64,000 nucleotides of DNA from Bradyrhizobium sp. CB82 (GCF_029714405.1 NZ_CP121650.1:8189001-8253000); one strand, 5' to 3'. Counted from the first letter of the stretch, positions 9,687-20,362 are shown. Numbers and translations are program-made. Notes: generated by a model from the letters alone, not told the origin.

Positions 9687-11393
9687 ATGAACACAGGGCG
9701 TGCTGAGTCGGGCGCTGGCATTTCTTCCGAACAAAGCCACCGGCAGGGTTGCCTATGCGGTCTCACCCGGGCCGCAGCGCAGTGGGTCGAAGCCTTGACT
9801 GGAACGCGCCCGTCCGCTCCTCCGCAGGAGTCGCAGGATCAGATCCTGGAGGCTTGGGTTGACGAATTTGGTCGCAGGCCGGACGAGGACCGGCACGAGG
9901 CGGTCAGGCGAATCAGAGCTTGGCGAGAGAACGCCTACGACTCTGCGCCACTGCCGCTGAATCTGTCATCGCTGTCCCTGACAACCTTGCCCCCCGTCCT
10001 TCCGGCGGACCTTCAGCAGCTCGACGTCAGCCGCAATCGGCTGACCAGCTTTCCCGAGACGCTTCCGGCTGGGCTATGGGATCTCAACGCCAACGAGAAC
10101 TGGCTAAGGAGCCTTCCGGAGGCCCTTCCGGCGGGGCTCCGGCAGCTCAACGTCAGTAGCAACCGGCTGACCGGTCTGCCCGATAGACTCCCGCCTAGGC
10201 TCCTGCGGCTCTACGCCAGCCGCAATCGGCTGACCAGTCTGCCCGATACCCTCCCGCCTGGGCTCCTGCGGCTCTACGCCAACAGCAACGGGATGACCAG
10301 TCTGCCGGATACACTTCCGGCGGGACTCCGGCAGCTCGAAGCACGCGACAACCGGCTAACCAGCCTGCCGGAGACCCTGCTATCCCAGCTAGGTTCTGGG
10401 TGCAGGATTGAACTGGCGGGTAACCGGCTGCCCGAGCGGGTGCGGACGAATTTGGCGGCAGCCCTGAATGCGCCGGGCTATTCCGGCCCGCAAGTTTTCT
10501 TTTCAATGGATGGAGGAACGGCGAGCGGCTCTGCGCGACCCCTGGCCGAGGCGGTAGCGGACTGGTTGAAGGGCGAGCCGGAGACGATCGCCGTCTGGCA
10601 GACCTTCGCCGACGAGGAGGGTGCGGCGGAATACGCGCTCTTCCTCGACAAGCTGCAGAAGACCGTGAATTATGATAATCCTGAGTTCCGACAGGCGGTG
10701 GCCGAGGATCTGCGGCAGGCAGCGATCAGGCCGCAATTGCGCCAGCAGTTTTTTCAGTTGGCTTTCGGGGCGAGCGAGACCTGCCAGGATCGCATCACGC
10801 TGACCTGGAACGGCATGCAGACCGCACGTCTGAACGCTGACGTCGAGGACGAGGTCTATGACGATCGGCTCGGCGAACTCATCCAGCAGGCGCGGGTCCT
10901 GTTTCGCCTCAACGCGCTCGAGCCGATCGCCCGTCAAAAGGTCAACTCGCTCCGCTTCGTCGATGAGATCGAGGTCTATCTCGCCTATCAGGTCAAGCTA
11001 CGTGAGCGGCTGGACCTAAAGCTCATCGCTCCGGACATGCGGTTCTTTGATGTCGCCCACGTCACTGACGACGACCTCAACGCGGCCGAGATCCAGGTGC
11101 GCAATGAGGAGACGGCAGAGTTCGCCGACTATCTGGCAACTCGCTGGCAACCCTGGGAGATGGTGGTGAGCCGGGTCGCTCCCGAAGCGCATGCACAGAC
11201 GCAGGACCGGCTCGTCGAGGCGATGGTCGATGAGTTTCCGGGCCGCCTTCAGCAACGGCTCGCCGACCATCACCTAACCGGCGATAGCGAGGCCGAGGTG
11301 CAGTTCGGAGCCCAGATCCGCGAAGAGATCGCCCGCGAAATCAAAGGCGCTCTGACGCGCCAGGTACTTGCGGACCGCGGGCTTGAGCTATGA
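9687..11393 (+). CDS. nopM: NopM-type LRR E3 ubiquitin ligase effector (IpaH/NEL family)
   Basis: A 568-residue effector that would act in the host cell by transferring ubiquitin through a cysteine thioester. Residues ~90-240 hold about eight leucine-rich repeats of ~20 residues (pattern LxxLxxSxNRLTSLPxxLP) that normally bind the substrate. The C-terminal NEL domain has the catalytic loop TCQDRITLTWNGM with Cys at ~366; family members have the same CxD pattern. The N-terminal ~70 residues are presumably the secretion signal. I prefer ATG 9687 over TTG 9684; AGGAG lies at 9671-9675. A tts box precedes it. It stands alone, with no partner downstream. Domain order and catalytic residues are intact. 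Confidence 0.9.
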   Translation: MNTGRAESGAGISSEQSHRQGCLCGLTRAAAQWVEALTGTRPSAPPQESQDQILEAWVDEFGRRPDEDRHEAVRRIRAWRENAYDSAPLPLNLSSLSLTTLPPVLPADLQQLDVSRNRLTSFPETLPAGLWDLNANENWLRSLPEALPAGLRQLNVSSNRLTGLPDRLPPRLLRLYASRNRLTSLPDTLPPGLLRLYANSNGMTSLPDTLPAGLRQLEARDNRLTSLPETLLSQLGSGCRIELAGNRLPERVRTNLAAALNAPGYSGPQVFFSMDGGTASGSARPLAEAVADWLKGEPETIAVWQTFADEEGAAEYALFLDKLQKTVNYDNPEFRQAVAEDLRQAAIRPQLRQQFFQLAFGASETCQDRITLTWNGMQTARLNADVEDEVYDDRLGELIQQARVLFRLNALEPIARQKVNSLRFVDEIEVYLAYQVKLRERLDLKLIAPDMRFFDVAHVTDDDLNAAEIQVRNEETAEFADYLATRWQPWEMVVSRVAPEAHAQTQDRLVEAMVDEFPGRLQQRLADHHLTGDSEAEVQFGAQIREEIAREIKGALTRQVLADRGLEL

Positions 11394-11664
11394 AGCGGCC
11401 AGCCAATTGCGAGGGGATACTGCAACGGTCCTAGCGCGATGGCGTTCGCCTTTTCAGCGCTCGCATCGAGCGCTAGCGATAACCTGCTTTTTAACCGCAG
11501 GCCGGTCTGCAAGACGCGCTTCTTTTCGAAGCAACAGATCCGTATGGAGCACGCGGAAGCTAAGCTTATCCAGCATTAGTTAGAGCGACGCCTCTTCGAG
11601 GGCCGAAAGCGGGTTCGCCCAATCTCCCGTCTCCGTCGCTAGCGTAGGTTTGGCGAAAAGCGGC
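11394..11664. other. intergenic, nothing recognised
   Basis: About 270 bp between two convergent genes. No clear hairpin-plus-T-tract terminator and no protein similarity seen. Confidence 0.4.
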
Positions 11665-12228
11665 TCAGTCAGCGCTTCTTGCCTCCATTTCGCGCATTAT
11701 ACGCTCGTTTTGGGCAATCCGCTCTGTTTCGGCGGCTCTAGCTTCATCGCTGGACCGCCAGCTGCCGGTCAGAATTTTCGGCAAAACGTCATCGAGTTGT
11801 GTCGGCAAACCGACAAAGGCGATGCGGCCGTCACGGTCGACCACGAAAGAGGTAGGAATCCCGACAGAAGAGCTGGGATCTAGCCAGAGCTTTCCCATTT
11901 CACGTGTGTAGTCGAGCCCGATGCGGTAATTGAGATTCGGTACGTTTTCGGTCAACCAGGCGTCCAACTTTTCTCGGGCCTCGTCCGCTGTTTCAGCGTG
12001 TTCATGAGCTGCGAGTCCGAGGACCTCAACTGCGCTTTTTTTGTATTTCTCTTGCAACTGCACCAGTCCGGGGACCGCCGCGACACACGGTGGGCACCAA
12101 GTTGCCCAGAATTCGACGATGTAAACGATTCCAGGCTGGAAGCTCGAGAGGGGCTGGCCACGCAGCCAGTTCTCCACTTTGATCGGAGGAGCTGGGGATT
12201 CTAATCCGAGCACCATGTTACTCTCCAA
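11665..12228 (-). CDS. TlpA-like thioredoxin-fold protein, export signal lost
   Basis: A 187-residue thioredoxin-fold protein with FWATWCPPC (Cys45 and Cys48), the redox motif of TlpA/ResA proteins, and a later VGIPTSFVVDRDGRI with the cis-Pro region. It is ~75% identical by eye to the exported paralogue at 25237-25959. That paralogue has a signal peptide and ~55 extra N-terminal residues. Here the equivalent DNA (12230-12420) still encodes TFLLVTLSVVALSAAAPTFA and RDQLSQKVAQGRAL, but in two frames separate from the body, so at least two frameshifts cut the signal off. Internal ATG 12228 has no obvious ribosome site. It is probably a pseudogene or a cytoplasmic remnant. Confidence 0.65.
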   Translation of the reverse strand: MESNMVLGLESPAPPIKVENWLRGQPLSSFQPGIVYIVEFWATWCPPCVAAVPGLVQLQEKYKKSAVEVLGLAAHEHAETADEAREKLDAWLTENVPNLNYRIGLDYTREMGKLWLDPSSSVGIPTSFVVDRDGRIAFVGLPTQLDDVLPKILTGSWRSSDEARAAETERIAQNERIMREMEARSAD

Positions 12229-12420
12229 AGCTTAGTGCCCGACCTTGGGCGACCTTTTGTGATAGCTGATCTCTGATCGCGGGCGCGACCGGCTTGCCGC
12301 ATGGGGTTCACCAGCGAGATCCGCGGCGAATGTCGGTGCCGCCGCGCTAAGCGCGACGACGCTCAAAGTCACAAGCAGGAAGGTCTCTTGAGGGGGATAC
12401 ATCGGGTCAAGCAAGGAGAG
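12229..12420 (-). pseudogene. detached signal-peptide region of the TlpA-like gene
   Basis: The minus strand reads a hydrophobic stretch LLVTLSVVALSAAAPTFAAD, then shifts frame to GKPVAPAIRDQLSQKVAQGRA and stops. Together these match residues 5-52 of the intact TlpA-like protein at 25237. It shows the neighbouring gene was once exported. Confidence 0.6.
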
Positions 12421-12449
12421 CATCGGTGGTCTCGCATCTGTGTGCACTC

Positions 12450-13750
12450 AGCACTCGTTCGCTATTGCTGCACTCTAATAGCAACGTCTGTGCCACGTCA
12501 CCTGCGTGCATGCCTGATTACAACACGCAAAGCTCGACGGTACTCCGCGGGCAATTTGAACCTGAGGTTACGATTAATGCTATCATTCGTTCTGTCTTCG
12601 ACCGGCGGCGCGGTGCGCGTCATCGAATCGAAGGTACCAGCGGCAGTCCCTTCCATGTTGGGGGTGACCGAACTCCAGTTCCTCATAGCAGCGCCTTACA
12701 TTCCATAGATATGCACCTTGTGGCGGAGCAGACCGACAGACCGGTCAGCCACACACCGTCTGACAAGCAATGGATCAAAGGCCGTGCCATTGCACGCGCA
12801 CGCCCGTACGGCGCGTATGTTCTGGCCAAAGGTCGACCGCCGCCAGGTTGTGAACACGACATTGCGCAGGAAGGCACAAGACTGGCGCAACTGGCGGAAC
12901 GGCAGCTTACTGGCAAGCCTAGATTTAAGTTGCGATAGGACGACAGCTCAACTTCTTGCCAGGCTCACTGTACACCTTTCGCTCCTGGGTCTTTTGCGTA
13001 TTGTGGAGTTGTCGCACGGAAACGATCGGGACTACGCGCGCTCGCTCGTTCAAACACACATCAGCAGCTGAAAGAGGAGCTTGGACTTGATCACTTCGAA
13101 GGGCGATCATGACAAGGTCTCCATCGCCGCGACTGCTGTATAGAACACGAGACATGGCCGATCGAGCTGCCACCTTGTCCCGCACGTCAACCTCCTCGTA
13201 TTTGAGGCTGCGCCAAGAACCGCTCGACAAAACGTTGTTCCGCAGGCGCCCCTGCCGTCCATGCCGATGGAGATGTCGTTTCTGGCGAGCGCGCCGTTGG
13301 AGGCCGGGCCGGTGAACTGCAAGCTGTGATCCGTGTTGAGATGGCCGGCTTGTTGCGTTCGCGGCAGGGCGCAAAATCCTGATGCGTGCCTTCGCGCCAG
13401 CTACGCTAAGCAGGAAAGCCCGACCTTCGAGCGAGGCAAATGGCTGGAAAATGCTGCCGGGCACGGCGCTCCCAAAGTCAATCCAGGTCTTCTCCCAGAT
13501 CTCGGATGGCATGTTTGCCAGCGGCGCACTCGCACAGGACATGGCGCCATATGTCGACGAGCCGCTTCAACACTATCATCGCCTGGCAGAACAACGCCGA
13601 CGGCGTGACACGCCGCCCTTTTGAGCAGCCAAAGATCGGGACCGGGAGGGCCACTCAGTGATCCGCGCCGCGCCCCAACATGAGCTTCGCCGGTCATCGC
13701 AGTCCGCCCATCTCTGACTCGCCTTCCAAAGCTATCGAACGACCATTCGT
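12450..13750. other. 1.3 kb of degenerate sequence
   Basis: Several overlapping frames on both strands (for example 12426-12938 plus, 12925-13542 minus), none with a recognisable motif or a consistent ribosome site. Probably decayed genes or IS debris. Confidence 0.4.
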
Positions 13751-13762
13751 AAAGGAGCTACT

Positions 13763-14110
13763 ATGGTATCGTCAGCAACTCTCCAACGCCCACCTACCGT
13801 ACCTCGGATACTCCAGAAGCGGCGCCGCGAAGCATTGTCGTTCACCCACTCACTGGCCCCATCGGCGCGGCGATCAAAGGGGTTAACCTCAAAGGGCCGC
13901 TGCACCCCATCGTTCTCGAACAACTCAAGGCCGCATTACTGAAATGGAAGGTGATCTTCTTCAGAGGATCAGCCGCGTTCGCATGAGTAGCACATCTGGT
14001 TCGCAAAAGCGTTCGGTGAGCCAACCGTCGGTCACCCTGCCTTTTGGTTTGTCGAGGGGTATCCGCAAGTCTACTCCGTCGCGAGCACTCAGCTATGAGC
14101 GATTGAACAC
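13763..14110 (+). pseudogene. TauD/TfdA-family dioxygenase remnant
   Basis: An ATG at 13763 has a good ribosome site (AAGGAG at 13753-13758), but the frame shifts within ~25 codons. From 13831 one frame reads VVHPLTGPIGAAIKGVNL and ALLKWKVIFFRG, typical of the N-terminal third of alpha-ketoglutarate dioxygenases of the TauD type. After another shift near 13975, a further frame gives FAKAFGEPTVGHPAFWFVEG. The downstream His/Asp/Arg iron and cofactor ligands are not found in order. It is a broken gene for a Fe(II)/2-oxoglutarate oxygenase. Confidence 0.65.
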
Positions 14111-14529
14111 CGGCCGGTGCTGGGACGAACTCCGCGCCGCAGAAGAACTGATAGTGGGAGTTCTCGAGCCACCGCTCGCAGCACGTCCTCAGAGAGGTCG
14201 TAGGTGTGCTTAAATGACCAGTCCCACCATTAAGCGCGTCGGCAGCGGCGACCGGCCGGGATCATCGGTGCAAACCTGGCCGAACCGCTCTTCCAGGAAC
14301 CCGCAATCCACGTCCGCCCCAGCGCCACCACGGACGCTTCATGTCGATGATTTGATCGAGCCGAGCCCGGAAAGGTCCTGTTCTCCCGTCTCGCTCCATT
14401 CGCGTGGTCGCATCTCGTCCTTCGCCAACGCAGTTCGAGGCGAGTGAATCACCTAACACCAAATCTCGCTCTAAAGGCCCCCTTTCCTGTAAGTCCAGTT
14501 ATGGCAAAACGTCGCTTATGGATTCCAAA
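14111..14529. other. no gene identified
   Basis: Sequence between the dioxygenase remnant and the rpoN stop. It may hold the eroded 3' end of the dioxygenase (a frame near 14230 reads IKRVGSGDRPG), but this is weak. Confidence 0.3.
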
Positions 14530-16005
14530 TCACCGGCTTGGGAGTTCTTCACGGACGGCGAGCTCCGCCCGATGCTCGACACTTAATCGTTGCCCACGCC
14601 ACTCATTGTCGCGACGGCGTTGCACTGAGGAGGGAATGCGCATAGCTTCGCGGTACTTCGCGACCGTGCGGCGGGCAATATCAATTCCCGACCCGCGCAA
14701 CCGTTCCACGATGGCATCATCCGACAGGATCGCGGACGGCTCTTCCGAATCGATCAGCTGCCTGATTCGGTGACGCACGGCCTCGGCCGAATGCGGTTCG
14801 CCGCCGTCGGCCGAGGCGATCGAGGCGGTGAAGAAATATCTCAGCTCGAACGTGCCGCGATTTGTTGCCAAGTATTTGTTGGCGGTGACACGCGACACAG
14901 TTGATTCGTGCATCTGGATGGCGTCGGCTATGGCCTTCAGATTCAGCGGGCGAAGATGAGCCACGCCATGGATGAAGAAGCCGTACTGCTGGCGCACGAT
15001 CTCGGTTGCGACTTTCAGGATGGTGCGGGCGCGCTGATCGAGCGCGTGCACCAGCCAACTCGCTTTCTGCAACGCGTCGGTGAAATAGGACCTGTCGGCG
15101 CCCTTGCCGACATTCTTCGCCAGCTCGGAATAGTAGGTACGGTTGACCAGCACGCGCGGCAAGGTGTCGCTGTTGAGTTCGACATGCCAGCCGCCGTCGG
15201 GACCCGGACGGACATAGACGTCCGGCACCACGGTCTGGAGGCGCGCCGAGCCGAACTTCATGCCGGGCTTGGGATCGAGGCGGCGGATCTCGCCGATCAT
15301 GTCGGCGATATCCTCGTCGTCGACGCCGCAGAGCTTACGTAAGGCCCCGATGTCGCGCTTGGCCAGGAGATCGAGATTCTCGACCAGCGCCTGCATCGCC
15401 GGATCGTAGCGATCGAGCTCACGAAGCTGAATGGCCAGGCATTCACTCAAGGAGCGTGCGCAGACGCCAGGCGGATCGAATTTTTGCAGCACCGCAAGAA
15501 CGTCAGCGACATCCTGCTGCGATGCACCGAGCCGTTCGGCGGCCTGGCCGAGATCCGGCGACAGATAACCGGCCTCATCGACGAGGTCGACGAGATATTG
15601 CCCGATCATGCGCTGCGCCGGCGCGGTGAACGCGACCAACAGCTGCTCGGCGAGGTGGTCCGACAATGTTGTCTCGGCCGCGACAAATGCTTCCAAATTG
15701 TAGTCTTCGTCACCGGAGGCGCCGCCCCCCCATTCGGTGTAGGTGGTCAGGGCGGCATCGGGGGCATCGCGCGCTGGGACCTCGGCCAGCTCTTCGGCGC
15801 TGAACTGGCCGACCTCAGTCGAGGCGTCGGCGCCAGCTGGATCGTCACTGGCGCGCTCGAGCAGCGGATTGCACTCGAGCTCCTCCTCCACGAACCTCGT
15901 AAGATCGAGATTGGACAGCTGCAGCAGCTTGATCGCCTGCATCAGCTGCGGCGACATGACCAACGACTGCGAATGCCGGAACTCTAATCTCTGCGTGAGC
16001 GCCAT
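14530..16005 (-). CDS. rpoN: RNA polymerase sigma-54 factor
   Basis: Sigma-54 directs RNA polymerase to -24/-12 promoters activated by enhancer proteins such as NifA. The protein (491 residues from ATG 16005, MALTQRLEFRHSQSLVMSPQ) has the Gln/Leu-rich region I at the N-terminus, an acidic region II (~50-110), the core-binding region, the helix-turn-helix (ESTVSRVTANKY, about residue 365) and the RpoN box ARRTVAKYRE near the C-terminus. Length is normal. A start 14 codons further up (16047) is open, but the known family start is MALTQR. No decay is seen. It lies inside the 11.7-kb segment bounded by inverted repeats. Bradyrhizobium usually carries two rpoN genes, and this would fit rpoN1. Confidence 0.95.
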   Translation of the reverse strand: MALTQRLEFRHSQSLVMSPQLMQAIKLLQLSNLDLTRFVEEELECNPLLERASDDPAGADASTEVGQFSAEELAEVPARDAPDAALTTYTEWGGGASGDEDYNLEAFVAAETTLSDHLAEQLLVAFTAPAQRMIGQYLVDLVDEAGYLSPDLGQAAERLGASQQDVADVLAVLQKFDPPGVCARSLSECLAIQLRELDRYDPAMQALVENLDLLAKRDIGALRKLCGVDDEDIADMIGEIRRLDPKPGMKFGSARLQTVVPDVYVRPGPDGGWHVELNSDTLPRVLVNRTYYSELAKNVGKGADRSYFTDALQKASWLVHALDQRARTILKVATEIVRQQYGFFIHGVAHLRPLNLKAIADAIQMHESTVSRVTANKYLATNRGTFELRYFFTASIASADGGEPHSAEAVRHRIRQLIDSEEPSAILSDDAIVERLRGSGIDIARRTVAKYREAMRIPSSVQRRRDNEWRGQRLSVEHRAELAVREELPSR

Positions 16006-17119
16006 GAAGCAAGAACCGTTACCGAAGTTGGCCCGCGTTTTGCTCATCTAGCCAGGAGCTGATTTACACGCTTTGATGTCGCGCAAAAGCAGATCGAGGC
16101 GGGAGTTCTGACGAAAGTTAAGGCGGCGAACAACTGGACGGCGACGATCTTATCGGGGCTCCCTCGTCAAGAGTTCATTGCGTGCGGGACTGGAGAACTA
16201 AAAATCAGGATGTGGCACGGTGACCCGTGGGCATGAACTAACCAGGCCTGCTTTAATGGCGAGACTCTTATGAAGGATTTCGCTGAAAAGCAGTGCGCGG
16301 CAGTTTCCGCGACTTGTGCAAGTAGTCGCGATCTCACACCACGCAGCAGGACCGCTCGCGATAGGCGGGCTTTGAAGCCCAATCTTGGAAGGATGTTGCC
16401 CAAACGAATTGGCACTAAGGCTGGCAGTCAAAAATAGTTGAGGTGCAGGGCTGGACTTAGCGCAAAATCAGAACTGCGCCGAACGTGATTGCGAGGGCTA
16501 TCGCCGCGTTCGGCTGCCGGAGGCCGGCCGCTTGTGAGACCTCAGCGTCTATCCCGATGTGCGTCGAAAACGAGTCGGTTGCTGTCGCAATCGGCGCAAG
16601 ATCGAAGACCGGATAATTATGCCTGCTCTTCGGCTTATCGGTACAGCTAAGTCAAAGTGAAATAACGTTCGCAATCCACGCCAAGGGCTCGGCCATAGAG
16701 CATGCCTTGGCTGCCCTACTCGCCCTCCTCGCAGCCCATCGCCGTCCTTTAAGGATGCCCAGGATAAATGCGAACGCGCCGCGCCCTGGTTTTCGACTAG
16801 ATGCCGTAATGAGCCTGCTCCGAGCAAGAGAGAAACGCATAAGAGCATGCGATCCAGCGCCGAAGGCGTGTATTGTCCGTAGTAGGAATTCAACCTCTGA
16901 GGGGTCGATTGAGCTCGTCGGCGGTGTGGGCCAACGAGACCTGCATGCGACGACGAAGACTCAAGTCCCGGACCTTGGGCCGCATACGACACCGGGCTGC
17001 TGAGGGCCACCCGTGCGAGCGCCTGACGCGCTCGCCGCGCCAGCGCAGCAGATGAATTGGTAACAGAAGAGCCCGCCCAAGGGCGGGACCTTCGATCCGT
17101 CGTTTAAACGCGAACGAAG
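16006..17119. other. 1.1 kb without a supported gene
   Basis: Upstream of rpoN and downstream of the luxR pseudogene. Only short inconsistent frames (16167-16431 minus, 16549-17010 minus). A hairpin with CCCGCCC/GGGCGGG near 17069-17087 could terminate luxR on the minus strand. Confidence 0.4.
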
Positions 17120-17918
17120 TTAAATGAGGCCGCGTCGCGTTGCTTTGGCTACAGCATTTGTTCGGTTCGCCGCCCCTAGCTTTCGGATCACGTTCTTCAT
17201 GTGAAAATTGACGGTATTCTCGCTGACCCCAACAAGTACGCCCGACGACCCAGGCTGACTTTCCCTCTGCGACCCAGTGTAGGCACTCTGTTTCTCGCTC
17301 TGTTAGCGGAGCATCTGTCTCGCAACCTTCGTCAGTTGGCGGTGTAATCTCCGCAACTGCGTTGTGAAACGCCGAGGCCAATGTGTCGAGACGAGCCATG
17401 CGATGCTGTGGATCGGCATCATCGAACGCAGATGCAAACGATACGAAAGCCAATCGACCTCGCAATCCAAACAATGGTACGCTCATGCCATGCTTGAGAC
17501 CTGCTTCTCTGGCCTCACGTAAAACACGCAGCTCACGGGGCTGTAGTTGATATCGACGGGTTAGTTCATCTCACAGAAAGGGCGTTGGCAGCATTGCTGT
17601 CCACCGGACCACCGGGTCGATCGCTCGGTACTCTTGCTCAGCATAGCGTTGGCACCAATCTAACGGGAAGTTTATAGTTGGCAGGGGCGGCAGATACTCC
17701 GGCAGACGACGCTCATTCGGACAGGTGAGTGCTCCGTAGGCGACTTTACTAAAGCCCTCCTCGTTCGCGTAGCTCACAAGAAGATCGAACAGCGCCTTGA
17801 TTGATTTCGTCTGCGTAGCGCATTCGACGAAGCTGAATAGGTCGGGACCGCGGCTCTCCCGTCCGCTTGAAGAGATTGGCATTTCGCCGTGCGATTGATC
17901 ATCCATTTGTACTTCCAT
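17120..17918 (-). pseudogene. LuxR-family quorum-sensing regulator, inactivated
   Basis: Reading from MEVQMDDQSHGEMPIS (17918), the N-terminal half resembles the acyl-homoserine-lactone-binding domain (FSKVAYGALTCP, INFPLDWCQRYAEQEYRAID). A TGA at 17571-17573 falls where relatives have Trp (PFL-stop-DELTRRYQL). The frame then continues through GLKHGMSVPLFGLRG and LTERETECLHWVAEGKSAW, the start of the LuxR helix-turn-helix. A one-base insertion near 17252 shifts the rest, which in the next frame reads VSENTVNFHMKNVIRKLGAA and ends at 17120. One nonsense and one frameshift mutation therefore inactivate an otherwise complete gene. A 5' fragment of the same gene lies at 5586. Confidence 0.85.
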
Positions 17919-19619
17919 TGCTCACCCAGATGTTGGCTCCGCTTGTTGCAACTGAACACTCGCGCGCGAGGGAAAGCGCCGGCCCGAAATGTTTGACCCC
18001 AGCACGCACCCAGAAGATAGGAGCTGATTATGTTCGATGCTGACCGGTCGGGTTGCTATCCGAGGCGCCAAATCGTCGCGAGTGTATCCAGACTCTCGAA
18101 AGAGTGGTTGGTGAATGACGAGAGCGTTGCGGCGGACAAGCTCGGCACTTTTCGTAGGAACATACCAGCATCTCCAGGGCAGACGTAAGGAAGTGAGCTC
18201 GGCACCGAATTCTTCGCGCAGCTCGGCACACCCTCAGGGCACGGACCGGTGCAGGCCCCCTCAAGCGCTTGAGCATGTTCGCCCGCCTCGCGCCGACATT
18301 GACAAATAGCTGCTTGATGAGGACGACAGCGTGCATGCGATCCTCCGCAGGTTCCAAGAACCACCGCGATGGGCACAGCAATTCTCGCGCCACTTTCCGA
18401 GCCGCGAAACGGCGCGTTAAGAGAGGCACGTCAGAACGTCGGCGAAGACGGTCTCGTGTGAGGTGTGTGACGGGATGTGACATACGTCGAACATGCGACA
18501 ACGTCGCAGGCTGCGACATCGAGATGTCCGGGCTAGCTCTCGCGCACCACGGTCTTCAAGTAATGGTAAGCCTTAATGATCTCGACCAGGCGGTCCTCCG
18601 TGGAGCGGTCGCCCCTATTGGCATCGGGATGGTGCTGCTTGACGAGCGCCTTGTACCTCGCCTTGATGTCGCCGAGCGTCGCATCGGCATCGAGGCCCAT
18701 CACCTGCAACGCTTTCCGCTCGGCATTGAAGCTCTTGCGCGCCTCGGGCTTGGCTTCCGCGCGGGGGGGGGCACCGGCGCGTCCGTTCGGCCCGACGAGC
18801 ATGCTGAAGGGATGCGAGGCGTCCTCCAAATCGGCGGCGCCGGCGGTCATTTTGCGGGCGCCGATGTTCTCGCCCATCTTCCAGGTCGGACGATGGCCGG
18901 TCAGCGCGTCCTTCTGGTAGCGCGCGACCGCTTCCGCGTCCATCCCGGAGAAGAAATTGTAGGACTGATTGTATTCGCGAACATGGTCGAGGCAGAAGTG
19001 CCAATAGTCGCGCGCATTGTCGCGGCCCTTGGGCGCGCGATGGGTACCCTTGCCCTTGCAACCAGGCCATTGGCACGGTGCCGCGGTTTGGCGCACCTGC
19101 GTTTCCTGCTTCGCAGTCCGCTTGTTGATCCGAATGGAGTCGAAGAATTTGGATGTGTCGATCGGCATGGCCGGGCTCCGGTTGGCGGAGCGGCAGTTAA
19201 CAGAGCCGCTTTTATGCTAGAGAAGGCAAGTTGGACTGACTCGGGCTTTGCGTCTGATACAGTGGCATGCTGTAACAGGCACGTCCCAGCAATCGACATG
19301 CCACGAGACGCGAGCTTGGTTGAGACAATCATCTCTTTGCGATCTCAGATCGGCCTTGCGATTTGCTGTCGGGTTCTGCACATAGAGGTCTTGAACGGGA
19401 CTGGCTGAATACGAAGAAAGCGGGAGCTATGCAGGAATCTCGGTGATGACGAGCTCAGAGAAGCGGCCTATCCGGGCGAGTGACCAACCTGCGAAAACTT
19501 CTCCAAGGAGAGCGATACGCCCCGAAGGAGACGATCAACATCCTGCCGTTCGGTCCGCCGTCTGCAGTGACCATGCACTGGTACGAATTCTCCGCAACAG
19601 AGCGGCGTGATCTGTTCGC
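17608..19619. repeat. right arm of ~1.9-kb inverted repeat
   Basis: Reverse-complement counterpart of 3961-5891. It is slightly longer because of ~60 extra bases just upstream of the J-domain start (about 19175-19260) and small indels. Confidence 0.85.
18533..19168 (-). CDS. J-domain (DnaJ-like) protein, copy 2
   Basis: A 211-residue paralogue of the protein at 4332, ~93% identical by eye. It begins MPIDTSKFFDSIRINKRTAK, has the CQWPGC...CLDH possible zinc cluster at ~35-75, a variable linker (EDASHPFSMLVGPN) and a C-terminal J domain with HPD (YKALVKQHHPDANRG). It ends two residues longer (VVRES). It is probably a co-chaperone for DnaK. The reading frames of both copies are preserved while surrounding sequence decays, which suggests selection or recent duplication. 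Confidence 0.75.
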   Translation of the reverse strand: MPIDTSKFFDSIRINKRTAKQETQVRQTAAPCQWPGCKGKGTHRAPKGRDNARDYWHFCLDHVREYNQSYNFFSGMDAEAVARYQKDALTGHRPTWKMGENIGARKMTAGAADLEDASHPFSMLVGPNGRAGAPPRAEAKPEARKSFNAERKALQVMGLDADATLGDIKARYKALVKQHHPDANRGDRSTEDRLVEIIKAYHYLKTVVRES

Positions 19620-19699
19620 TTGCGCGCTGGGCCATGGCCGTGCCGCACGGCCCGGGCGCGACCATCCGGCAGCTTCAGCTCCGTGATCTTGCCGGTACG

Positions 19700-20210
19700 G
19701 GCGCGGCGGACCAGGAGCCTCGATCACCTGCTGCCCGTCCCTTACCTGCGCGGTATGTCGACCGGCGATTCCACGAGGCGCTCTCGGCGCCGCTTGGAAA
19801 GGATGTGCCGAACCTTTCGCCTTGGGTGATTTCGGGCCTGAACGACCAATACCAGGTCGAATACGAGCGCTGGCAGACGCACCAGCGCTGCTGGCAAGAC
19901 AAGACCGTCAGCGTGCTCAACAAGATCCCGAGCTCGGTTCGAAGCGGCATGAAGAAGGCCATGCAGGATCTCAGAGGCGCAGAGCCAGGCTGTCGCGGAC
20001 CATGCACTCGATACCTTCGCCGAGAATTACACCACCAAATATGCGCGTGCCGTTGATTGCCGGACCGCGCCAATCTAGAGTCTAGTGGCCTTCTACCGCT
20101 TTCCTGCCGAGCACCAGAGGCAGCTGAGGAATCCGATCGAGACTATCGGACGCGGTGCGGCACAGGAGCGCGCGAGTCAAGAAATCGTTGTCGCCACAAA
20201 CCGTAAGATT
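19700..20210 (+). mobile_element. IS256-family transposase remnant
   Basis: One frame has ALSAPLGKDVPNLSPWVI followed directly by KTVSVLNKIPSSVRSGMKKA; in intact IS256 transposases the catalytic part lies between these two. Later frames give HALDTFAENYTTKYA and LVAFYRFPAEHQ, also of the family. Internal deletion and frameshifts make it inactive. Confidence 0.65.
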
Positions 20211-20362
20211 GATAGTGCAGGCTGATCGAGGTGGCGTCGAAACTTTGGGTCGACTGAAGAGCCCCCAAGAAGATCGTCGCCGGTGTCAGATTCCCGACCA
20301 TCGAGATCGTCCCGACCACGCAATGCCGCCTGATCGGCTCCGTCACCAAGATTCAGGCATAG

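Noticed and set aside
12925..13542. 205-codon minus-strand frame
   Set aside because: Composition is Arg/Ser/His-rich without motif or ribosome site; probably random opening in GC-rich DNA.
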